Source: Bacteroidota bacterium (GTDB taxonomy: Bacteria; Bacteroidota; Bacteroidia; Chitinophagales; Chitinophagaceae). From it: 64,000 nt of DNA. The stretch is taken from assembly GCA_947487525.1 (NCBI GenBank), contig CANKWR010000001.1:1-64000 (forward strand), given 5' to 3'. The notes beneath the pieces were generated by a model. The model did no database searches and was not told the origin of the DNA. It saw nothing but the letters and a program-made list of their open reading frames with translations. Below are positions 55,486 through 62,838 of this stretch, in pieces; the stretch's first letter is position 1, and each line of letters opens with the position of its first letter. Made by a program: the position numbers and the translations under genes.

Positions 55486-55532
55486 AATGCTGAGCGAGCT
55501 TTCGAGCCACGCGCAGAGCGAGAGAAGCATTT
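55486..55532. repeat. GC-rich intergenic palindrome-like element before the carB stop
   Basis: The 6-bp outer arms AATGCT / AGCATT enclose a GC-rich core with GAGCGAG present twice, standing out against AT-rich surroundings. It may be a REP-like element or part of a termination region. Copies elsewhere were not found in this window. Confidence 0.35.
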
Positions 55533-55538
55533 GAAATT

Positions 55539-56732
55539 TTAACGAGAAAGGTTCATGGAACGCTCTTTGTACAATGTTCTAAAGTAAGGATCGCGTAAGT
55601 CTTTGATAAAACGAATGGCTTCTCCTGTACTCTTCATTTCTGGTCCTAATTCTTTATTTACCCCTGGGAATTTATCAAATCTAAATACGGGTTCTTTAAT
55701 CGCGAAACCATCCAATTTTTTCTCCATTGTAAAGTCAGTTAGCTTCGCTGCACCCAACATAATTTTAGTAGCAATATTTAAATAAGGAATTTGATATGCT
55801 TTTGCAATGAATGGTGTTGTTCTGGATGCTCTTGGGTTGGCTTCAATTACATAAACTTGATCGTCTTTAATCGCAAACTGAATATTAATTAATCCTTTGA
55901 TGTTTAAAGCGCGCGCAATTTTCTCACTGTAAAATTCCATCGTAGCAACAATCAATGGGGTTAAGTTAAATGCAGGCAATACTGCATTACTGTCTCCACT
56001 GTGGATACCTGCTGGTTCAATATGTTCCATCACGCCCATAACGTGGAAGGTTTCACCATCAAAAATGGCATCTACTTCGGCTTCCTGACAACGGTCTAAG
56101 AAATGGTCAATCAAAATTTTATTGTCTGGGATATGTTTTAAAATACTTACGACTGCAGTTTCTACTTCGGCGTCATTAATTACAATACGCATTCTTTGTC
56201 CCCCAATTACATAGCTAGGTCTAACTAAAACGGGATAACCTACTTTGTTCGCCACTTCAATCGCTTCGTCGGCAGTGTAAGCGGTACCGTAATTTGGATA
56301 AGGAATACTTAACTCTTTTAATAAATCACTAAAGCGACCTCTATCTTCTGCAATATCTAAACTATCAAATGAGGTTCCTATAATTTTAATGCCTCTTTCG
56401 GTTAAACGCTTTGCTAATTTTAAGGCAGTTTGTCCACCCAATTGTACAATCACCCCTTCTGGTTGTTCTAATTCAATAATTTCCCAAAGGTGTTCCCAAA
56501 ACACAGGCTCAAAATATAATTTATCGGCCATGTCAAAATCGGTCGAAACGGTTTCGGGATTACAGTTGACCATGATGGCTTCGTAACCTGATTCTTTCAC
56601 GGCGAGTAATCCGTGTACACAACAATAGTCAAATTCAATCCCTTGTCCAATTCGATTTGGACCACTTCCTAATACAATAATTTTCTTCTTTTTTGAGGGG
56701 ATCGATTCGTTGGAGTTCAGATTGTTGCTCAT
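55539..56732 (-). CDS. carB: Carbamoyl-phosphate synthase large subunit, C-terminal half only
   Basis: Stand-alone second ATP-grasp half of CarB, which phosphorylates carbamate to carbamoyl phosphate. It has 397 residues from ATG 56732 (MSNNLNSNESIPSKKKK). It starts in the internal linker of full CarB and then has VLGSGPNRIGQGIEFDYCC, VNCNPETVSTDFDMADKLYF, VQLGGQTALKLA, VRPSYVIGGQRM and EANPRASRTTPF. The C-terminus LRDPYFRTLYKERSMNLSR resembles the normal end of Bacteroidota CarB lacking the MGS regulatory domain. The first half (carboxyphosphate and oligomerisation domains) is not in the window. Split carB is known in some archaea and Aquifex. Confidence 0.88.
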   Translation of the reverse strand: MSNNLNSNESIPSKKKKIIVLGSGPNRIGQGIEFDYCCVHGLLAVKESGYEAIMVNCNPETVSTDFDMADKLYFEPVFWEHLWEIIELEQPEGVIVQLGGQTALKLAKRLTERGIKIIGTSFDSLDIAEDRGRFSDLLKELSIPYPNYGTAYTADEAIEVANKVGYPVLVRPSYVIGGQRMRIVINDAEVETAVVSILKHIPDNKILIDHFLDRCQEAEVDAIFDGETFHVMGVMEHIEPAGIHSGDSNAVLPAFNLTPLIVATMEFYSEKIARALNIKGLINIQFAIKDDQVYVIEANPRASRTTPFIAKAYQIPYLNIATKIMLGAAKLTDFTMEKKLDGFAIKEPVFRFDKFPGVNKELGPEMKSTGEAIRFIKDLRDPYFRTLYKERSMNLSR

Positions 56733-56810
56733 AGGTATAAAATTGGGCAAAAATACGTCACCGAACTCATTTATACGAATTTTTGTAAAAGGGTTTTCCA
56801 CGAAATGTGT

Positions 56811-58106
56811 TTAGCGGACCATGCAAAGCTCATCCCAGCGGGTGGTATAGCGTTTACTGCGCTTTTCACTGCGCATTTTCCAGTTTTTATGCGTGCCTGT
56901 AGTGCCAAATTTGAGTACGTCATTTCGGTAAGCAGCATTCATATTGTCAATAACGTTCATTAACTTTTTTTTCCTTGCATCGGAGGCTTCCACAAATAGG
57001 TTGGTTTGCAATGCTTTATCGGGCACCAGGTCACTTACAATGACCCCTGCTTTTTTATAAATCATGCCCTGTTCAAATAAGGTTTTACCAATGCCGAGGG
57101 CTGCTTTTATAATATCGGGGGTCAGGTTGCTTGGATTGTCTAAAACGGTATAGCCATTTACTTGCTTCCCTCGATAGTAATGCCCTTGGTCGGAAGGATA
57201 ATTTTGGGGCAGGGGTTTGAGTAGTAAAAAAACCTGCACACATTTTGTAGCACTATGTTGCCTTCTTAATTTTTCACAGCAACGGGTGGCGTAGGTGGCC
57301 AAGGCTTCCTCAATGTCCTGCCAATTTTGTACGTCTCTTCCAAACATGCGGGTAGTAGCAATCATTTTTTTTTCGGTGCGAGGCGCTTGCATTTCATGGG
57401 TGGGCAGGCCTTTTAATTCTCTAATTAATTTAATACCCGTAATCCCCCCTAAAATTTTTTTGCCCCAACTCAGGTCTTTCATGCTTAATGCAAAAGCGGT
57501 GTTAATCCCGTACACTTTTAGTTTCTCATTATACTTGTAACCAATACCCCAAACATCTTCGATGGGTGTTTTTTGTAAAGCATTTTGTATTTTTTGCATG
57601 CTGTCTAAAACCACGACACAATTGGTTTGTACTTTATTTTTTTTAGCCAATCGGTTGGCTACTTTACTTAATACTTTATTGGGAGCGGCACCAATAGAAA
57701 CCGAAATACCTGTCCAGGTTTCAATGGTATTTTTTAAATGGATACAAAAATCATGCACCTCTTTTTCGGCGATATGATGTAGGTCCACAAAGGCTTCATC
57801 TACCGAGTACACTTCCACCTGACCCGGTGGTAGCAAGGAGCGCATGGTTTCCATCACGCGCCAACTTAAGTCTCCGTATAAATGGTAATTAGAGGAAAAA
57901 GTATGCACGCCAAATTTTTTAATGCGGTCGGCTTCTTGAAAATAGGGGGCTGCCATGGCAATGCCTAATGCCTTTGCTTCATCGGAACGAGAAACAATAC
58001 ATCCATCGTTATTGCTTAAAACAATAATGGGTGCTTTTTGTAAAGTGGGTGCAAAAAGCCGCTCACAGGAACAATAAAAACTATTACAATCAATAATCGC
58101 TTGCAC
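56811..58106 (-). CDS. umuC: Y-family translesion DNA polymerase UmuC
   Basis: Error-prone DNA polymerase V catalytic subunit, 431 residues. The N-terminus IIDCNSFYCSCERLF holds the first metal Asp, and VEVYSVDEAFVDL near 95 holds the SxDE motif, so the active site is intact. The Y-family thumb HhH region (EDVWGIGYKYNEKLKVYG) and C-terminal UmuC domain are present. GTG 58106 is preferred: it puts the first beta strand at residue 2 and leaves a palindromic site (58127-58141) upstream. A TTG at 58136 would give 10 more residues and run through that palindrome. umuD lies immediately upstream. Confidence 0.9.
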   Translation of the reverse strand: MQAIIDCNSFYCSCERLFAPTLQKAPIIVLSNNDGCIVSRSDEAKALGIAMAAPYFQEADRIKKFGVHTFSSNYHLYGDLSWRVMETMRSLLPPGQVEVYSVDEAFVDLHHIAEKEVHDFCIHLKNTIETWTGISVSIGAAPNKVLSKVANRLAKKNKVQTNCVVVLDSMQKIQNALQKTPIEDVWGIGYKYNEKLKVYGINTAFALSMKDLSWGKKILGGITGIKLIRELKGLPTHEMQAPRTEKKMIATTRMFGRDVQNWQDIEEALATYATRCCEKLRRQHSATKCVQVFLLLKPLPQNYPSDQGHYYRGKQVNGYTVLDNPSNLTPDIIKAALGIGKTLFEQGMIYKKAGVIVSDLVPDKALQTNLFVEASDARKKKLMNVIDNMNAAYRNDVLKFGTTGTHKNWKMRSEKRSKRYTTRWDELCMVR

Positions 58107-58126
58107 GTTGTTAAATTTAAATCCAC

Positions 58127-58141
58127 AGTGATTCAATCACT
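58127..58141. promoter_or_regulatory. Perfect palindrome between umuD and umuC
   Basis: AGTGATT-C-AATCACT, a perfect 7+1+7 dyad, with a further half-site AGTGATT at 58149-58155 (22 nt start to start). It lies 20 nt upstream of the umuC GTG. It could be a repressor operator or a small hairpin. Confidence 0.45.
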
Positions 58142-58186
58142 AAATAAAAGTGATTAGAAAATATTTTGAAAAAATAAAATGCTGAA

Positions 58187-58630
58187 TCATAAACCATGAA
58201 TTACATAAGTCACTACACCCCATGTTTTATAGTCTTGCAAGTGCTCAATATGAATGGTACCGTATTTTTTATTTTCAGGTAGTAGGCTAATACTATGCGC
58301 TTGCATTTGTATGCGACGTACTAAAAATTCGCCATTTAAAATAGCCACCACCACTTTGCCGGATGCGGGTGGAACACTGCGATCCACAATTAAAGTATCG
58401 CCAATATGAATGCCGGCACCGAGCATGGCATCGCTATTCACGCGAAAGAAAAAAGTAGCAGGTTTGTTTTGGATAAGCTGTTCATTTAAGTCAATACCTC
58501 TTTCCATAAAATCGTCCGAAGCTGCACCAAAGCCCGTGGCATTGGCTTGTACAATTTGACTTGACTGGTAGTGCTTGTTAATTTGTTGCGTAGCGATGCC
58601 TTCGCTTGGATCCATGTCTATATATTCCAT
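58187..58630 (-). CDS. umuD: UmuD/LexA-like S24 protein lacking the catalytic Ser-Lys dyad
   Basis: A 147-residue protein clearly homologous to UmuD: GFGAASDDFMERGIDLNEQL aligns with the region after the UmuD cleavage site, and IHIGDTLIVDRSVPPASG and LPENKKYGTIHIE follow in order. The catalytic Ser of the GDSM motif is replaced by Ala (SDAM, A68), and the catalytic Lys of the TVKK motif is Arg (LVRR, R105). The site corresponding to the Cys-Gly scissile bond is Thr-Gly (32-33). It therefore probably cannot self-cleave and may work as full-length partner of UmuC. The umuC gene follows on the same strand after 80 nt. Confidence 0.85.
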   Translation of the reverse strand: MEYIDMDPSEGIATQQINKHYQSSQIVQANATGFGAASDDFMERGIDLNEQLIQNKPATFFFRVNSDAMLGAGIHIGDTLIVDRSVPPASGKVVVAILNGEFLVRRIQMQAHSISLLPENKKYGTIHIEHLQDYKTWGVVTYVIHGL

Positions 58631-58633
58631 AAA

Positions 58634-58670
58634 ACTAAATTTATTAGCAATATTAGCTAAATTATTTAGT
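58634..58670. promoter_or_regulatory. 37-nt dyad-symmetric candidate operator upstream of umuD
   Basis: Interrupted inverted repeat: ACTAAAT at one end, ATTTAGT at the other, with inner arms TTAGC and GCTAA symmetrically placed. It covers -4 to -40 relative to the umuD start codon and includes a near -7 box (TAAATTTA). A repressor site is likely, LexA or another. Confidence 0.45.
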
Positions 58671-58727
58671 ATTTTTATGAATATTTTCTACCACCTATTT
58701 TGTACCTTGGGGGTCTAATTGTGCGTT

Positions 58728-59819
58728 ATGGAAAAGCCCTTTTTTATAGATCCGAATATTGCCCTTGCCAAGACCATTGATACTAGTTTTTACTTGGAAA
58801 CCAAATGGTTAGAAGCGGCCAAGGGAAAAATATTTGCTCCTAGCTGGCAGTATATTGGCCATACGGGCATGGTGCCTAAGGCGGGGGATGCGTATCCAAT
58901 TAAATTATTGGAGAATTATATGGACGAGCCCTTGGTATTAACGCGTGATGGGGAGGAACATATTCATTGTTTATCAAATGTATGTACGCACCGAGGTAAT
59001 TTAATGGTGTATGAACCTTGCAGTGCACAAAAACATTTACGTTGTAAATACCATGGTCGTGCTTTTCATTTGGATGGAAAATTTATTTCCATGCCGGAGT
59101 TTTCAGCCGTTGAAAACTTTATTCCAGAAAATAATCATTTGCATCATTTGCAATTGTATCAATGGGGCCCATTATTATTTACGCAATTACAAAAAGGCCT
59201 AGGCCCTGAATTATTTTTTAGAGCCATGGAGCAGCGTATTGGGTGGTTGCCGATTAATGATTTAGTATTTGATGCATCCAGGTCCAATGACTATTATATT
59301 AAAGCCAACTGGGCATTGTATTGTGAAAATTATTTGGAAGGATTTCATATTCCATTTGTGCATCCAGGCTTAAATGCATTTTTAGATTTTAAAGATTATT
59401 CCACCGAGGTTTTTAAATATGCCAATTTGCAATTAGGCATTGCCAAAGACGATGCGGATTGTTTTGATATGCCAGCAGGACATCCCGATACAGGCAAAAA
59501 AATTGCTGCCTATTATTTTTGGGTATTCCCCAATATGATGTTTAATTTTTATCCATGGGGCTTGTCTTTAAATGTAGTCACACCCATAGATGCAGGCAAT
59601 ACCAAGGTTAGTTTTTTAAGTTTTGTTTATGATGCAAGTAAATTAGGCAAGGGTGCAGGAACTGGACTAGATACGGTAGAAAAGGAGGATGAGGAAATTG
59701 TGCAGCATGTGCAAGAGGGTATTCGTTCTCGCTTTTATCATTATGGTCGTTATGCAACAAAACGTGAACAAGGCACGCACCATTTTCACAGCCTGCTAGC
59801 GCAGTTTTTAAATCAGTAA
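58728..59819 (+). CDS. Rieske non-heme iron oxygenase, alpha subunit type
   Basis: Oxygenase component of 363 residues from ATG 58728. The Rieske [2Fe-2S] site is complete: C86-x-H88 (CTHRGN) and C106-x2-H109 (CKYHG). The mononuclear iron site is seen in CENYLEGFHIPFVHPG near 203-217, and a late Asp ligand lies in the C-terminal domain. This resembles choline monooxygenase, stachydrine and carnitine-type Rieske oxygenases more than classical ring-hydroxylating dioxygenases. No reductase or ferredoxin gene is adjacent, so electrons must come from elsewhere. The substrate is unknown. An upstream TTG (58719) is a less likely start. Confidence 0.88.
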   Translation: MEKPFFIDPNIALAKTIDTSFYLETKWLEAAKGKIFAPSWQYIGHTGMVPKAGDAYPIKLLENYMDEPLVLTRDGEEHIHCLSNVCTHRGNLMVYEPCSAQKHLRCKYHGRAFHLDGKFISMPEFSAVENFIPENNHLHHLQLYQWGPLLFTQLQKGLGPELFFRAMEQRIGWLPINDLVFDASRSNDYYIKANWALYCENYLEGFHIPFVHPGLNAFLDFKDYSTEVFKYANLQLGIAKDDADCFDMPAGHPDTGKKIAAYYFWVFPNMMFNFYPWGLSLNVVTPIDAGNTKVSFLSFVYDASKLGKGAGTGLDTVEKEDEEIVQHVQEGIRSRFYHYGRYATKREQGTHHFHSLLAQFLNQ

Positions 59820-59871
59820 TGATTAGTTACTGATTTAAGGCCAGACAATTTAACGAATAAAGGTTACCAAT

Positions 59872-59902
59872 AAAAAAGGTCCAGCAATGCTGGACCTTTT
59901 TT
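59872..59902. terminator. Strong terminator between Rieske oxygenase and TonB receptor
   Basis: Arms AAAAAAGGTCCAGCA / TGCTGGACCTTTTTT enclose a minimal loop; the A- and T-tracts serve both convergent genes. Confidence 0.85.
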
Positions 59903-59942
59903 GATACGTTCCTATTGCATTCAAGATGCATGCTTCATTTGC

Positions 59943-62738
59943 TTAAAACTTCAACACCAATTTGGTGAATAATCTTAAACCATTGTAGCCCATTTGAACA
60001 CCATCCCAAGGACCACCGGTTTCATTGTCACCCGCCCACCATTTAGCTTGTGGGTTTACAGCGTAGTCTGGGTGAATATTGAAAATATTGTCTGCTCCAA
60101 CAACCAAGGAAGCACCCTTAGACATTTGAACATTCATATATAAATCGGTCGTGAATTTTCCCCTGTAATTGAAAAGCTCTGGAAGGAGGACATTCTCATC
60201 TGCATCAGAAGGGACTTGAGGGTTAATACCATCGCCATTCACACCAAATCCTGTTAAGGTAACATCTCCAAAGTAGGTCACTCTTGCCCCAAGGCTAATT
60301 TTGTTTTTTGTGTAATCAAAACTAGTAGAGAATTTAGATTTCGGAGCAGAAGCTTTTAAGAAATACTTTTCACGATCGTTGAAAAAAGTGTTTGCATTAT
60401 AAGCATTGGTATTTAATGCAGCAGGAATGTGTACATCATCAATGGTGATGCCTTGGAAATTAGCTACAAATAATATTTTGAATTTTTCTTTGTTAGAAAT
60501 TTTCTTTTGATAATCCACTACGATGTCAACACCCGTATTGGTCGTGTTAACTGCATTGGCAAAAAATTGTGCAGTAGAAACACCAAGCGCATTTAATTGA
60601 CTGGTAAGGGCAGTAGGCAAACTTGCATCAGATGCACTAAATAATCCTGACAGCACCACGCGGTCTTTCATTTTAATACTGTATCCATCCACGGTGAAAG
60701 TAAGTCCTTTCGCTGGTTTCCAAGAAAAACCTAAACTGGTATTTACGGAAGTTTCTTGTTTCAAGGATGGGATGCCTGCTAATTTAGTTAAGGCATCGTT
60801 ATTATTGGCAATTCTTGACTGCACTAATTCTCCACCTGAGAAAGAGGTTAAGGTATTGCTGAAATATTTTTGCTGAAGTGATGGTGCACGATATCCAGTA
60901 CTTGCCGATCCTCTAAAATTAAAGTTGTCAGTTACCTTGTAACGGAAGGATGTTTTGTACGTGGCTACTGCGCCAAAGTCAGAATAGTTTTCAAAACGCA
61001 CTGCAGCCGTTAATAACAATAATCTATTGGGTGTATATTCAATATCACCATAAGCGCCGCCTACCCATCGGTTTGCTTTTACTTTATCTGCTGGGCTAAA
61101 GCCAGGGAATCCTTGTGATCCTGGTGCTTGTTCTAGTCCATAACTATTTGGATATGCATTATAGGATGCTAATTCACCTTCAAAAATTTTGTATTCTTCA
61201 AATCTTAATTCACCACCATAAGCAATTTTCACCCCACCTTCATTTACTTTACCAAATTGTTTGGATAAGTCTACATTAGAAGTGTTTTGTAAAAAATTAA
61301 AACCACCATCATCAAAACGGGTTTGTACAATATTGCTAATGTTGGATGCATTGTACGTGCCGTCGCCAAAGTAGTGGAAATTATTATAACCAGTACTATT
61401 GCTAATGTCAAAATCCCAACCATTGCCCGTTTTACCACTAAAGCCAACTGTAAAGGCAAAGTCACTAATTTTTGTTTGAATACGTGGGTTGTAAGTGGTA
61501 TCACCTAATCCGGTTCCAAACATAATACTTGGGTCAAATATTAAACCACCGCCAGCTGTAACAGGGAAACGAGTTGGTTTAGCTGACCAGTTTCTAGAGT
61601 ATGCATAAGCGTCAGAACTTTTAGCGTTCGTGGAACCAAAAGCATACATTTTAACATTATTGTTGATGGGTAATTCCAAATTGAACATGGCACCAATGGA
61701 TTGCAATGATGCATCTCCAAAGCCTCGTCTCCAAGTGTTGGTCGGAAGTCCGTCGGGTTGAGTAATATCATTACTAGGTGCTTGACGGAAGGTTTTTCCT
61801 TGATCTAATAAATCAAATGATAAATTTAGAAATCCTCCTTTTTTGCCTAATTCAAAACCACGATTTAAAGAGACCGCCTTGGTAATACCATCTATTGGAC
61901 CAGAAGTTAAATATTCCTTTTGATCTTTGAATTGATGCGTATTGTATTTTTTATCATAGTAGCCCGCCATGCCAGTGGTAATATTCCACTCGCCAGTATT
62001 TTTCTTAAGTATAATATTCATAACACCAGCAATGGCATCGGATCCATATTGTGCGGAAGCACCATCACGTAAAATTTCAATTCTATCGACAGAAGATTGT
62101 GGAAATCCATTTAAGTCAACGCCTGAATTACCGCGCCCTCTTGTACCAAACAAACCTACGAAAGCGGTGCTATGTCTGCGTTTTCCGTTAATCAACACCA
62201 AGGTTTGATCAGGTCCAAGTCCTCTTAATGTACCAATGTCAATATGGTCGGCACCATCCGAACCGGATTGTTTATTATAGTTAAAGGAAGGGGCTACAAA
62301 ATTTAAAGTAGAAGTCAAGTCCATTCTCGCTGTATTCATGCCCACCTCGGATAATTTAATTACATCTACCGGAACAGGGGATTCTGTTTTAACACGTCCA
62401 TTTCCACGACTACCTACCAAAATTACATCTTGTAAATCGGTGGTAGCGGCGTTAAGGACAATTTTTAAATTTGCGGAATTCGCAGTTGTTTTTTTATTTT
62501 CAAAGCCAATGGAACTAAATTCCAATGCTTCCCCAATATTTGCATTAATTGAAAAACTACCTGACTTGTCGGTAGTCACTATTGATTTGCTTTTAGTTGC
62601 TTTTACAGTAACGCCTTCTAAGGGAGTACCCTTGTCATCGGACACCGAACCCGTAATTTTTTGGGTTTGTGCGAAGGAGCTGACAGCAAAAAGCGTTGCA
62701 AAAACAGCTAAAGACAATACTTTAGAAAATGAATTCAT
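59943..62738 (-). CDS. TonB-dependent receptor with carboxypeptidase-like N-terminal domain
   Basis: Outer-membrane active transporter of 931 residues. Signal peptide MNSFSKVLSLAVFATLFAVS (start ATG 62738), then a CarboxypepD_reg-like domain at about 25-105 (KITGSVSDDKGTPLEGVTVK). The plug domain includes GTLRGLGPDQTLVLINGKRR near 195 and VDRIEILRDGASAQYGSDAI near 225, followed by a 22-strand-type barrel ending in an aromatic/hydrophobic strand LRLFTKLVLKF. It is not SusC-like in context, as no SusD gene is adjacent. Substrate (siderophore, vitamin, sugar or peptide) is not identifiable. It is monocistronic, ending at a strong terminator. Confidence 0.93.
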   Translation of the reverse strand: MNSFSKVLSLAVFATLFAVSSFAQTQKITGSVSDDKGTPLEGVTVKATKSKSIVTTDKSGSFSINANIGEALEFSSIGFENKKTTANSANLKIVLNAATTDLQDVILVGSRGNGRVKTESPVPVDVIKLSEVGMNTARMDLTSTLNFVAPSFNYNKQSGSDGADHIDIGTLRGLGPDQTLVLINGKRRHSTAFVGLFGTRGRGNSGVDLNGFPQSSVDRIEILRDGASAQYGSDAIAGVMNIILKKNTGEWNITTGMAGYYDKKYNTHQFKDQKEYLTSGPIDGITKAVSLNRGFELGKKGGFLNLSFDLLDQGKTFRQAPSNDITQPDGLPTNTWRRGFGDASLQSIGAMFNLELPINNNVKMYAFGSTNAKSSDAYAYSRNWSAKPTRFPVTAGGGLIFDPSIMFGTGLGDTTYNPRIQTKISDFAFTVGFSGKTGNGWDFDISNSTGYNNFHYFGDGTYNASNISNIVQTRFDDGGFNFLQNTSNVDLSKQFGKVNEGGVKIAYGGELRFEEYKIFEGELASYNAYPNSYGLEQAPGSQGFPGFSPADKVKANRWVGGAYGDIEYTPNRLLLLTAAVRFENYSDFGAVATYKTSFRYKVTDNFNFRGSASTGYRAPSLQQKYFSNTLTSFSGGELVQSRIANNNDALTKLAGIPSLKQETSVNTSLGFSWKPAKGLTFTVDGYSIKMKDRVVLSGLFSASDASLPTALTSQLNALGVSTAQFFANAVNTTNTGVDIVVDYQKKISNKEKFKILFVANFQGITIDDVHIPAALNTNAYNANTFFNDREKYFLKASAPKSKFSTSFDYTKNKISLGARVTYFGDVTLTGFGVNGDGINPQVPSDADENVLLPELFNYRGKFTTDLYMNVQMSKGASLVVGADNIFNIHPDYAVNPQAKWWAGDNETGGPWDGVQMGYNGLRLFTKLVLKF

Positions 62739-62838
62739 AGTTGATAATTTAGCTGAATTTACCACTTTTTTGCATTTTTGAAATCATAACACATAATTAA
62801 TTACTTTTAAGCCTCTTAAATAGCGCACAAAACAAACA

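Noticed and set aside
55539-56801. Possibility that carB is truncated by a frameshift, with the N-terminal half just upstream
   Set aside because: The upstream 1.3 kb encodes an intact umuC on the same strand, so the other half is not adjacent; fission is the better reading.
58106-58136. Upstream TTG start for umuC adding ten residues
   Set aside because: The extension would encode part of a perfect palindrome and does not fit the family N-terminus; GTG 58106 is preferred.
59810-59836. Hairpin AAATCAGTAA / TTACTGATTT overlapping the Rieske oxygenase stop codon
   Set aside because: It is AT-rich and without a T-tract, and a much stronger terminator follows at 59872; probably chance or a minor 3' structure.
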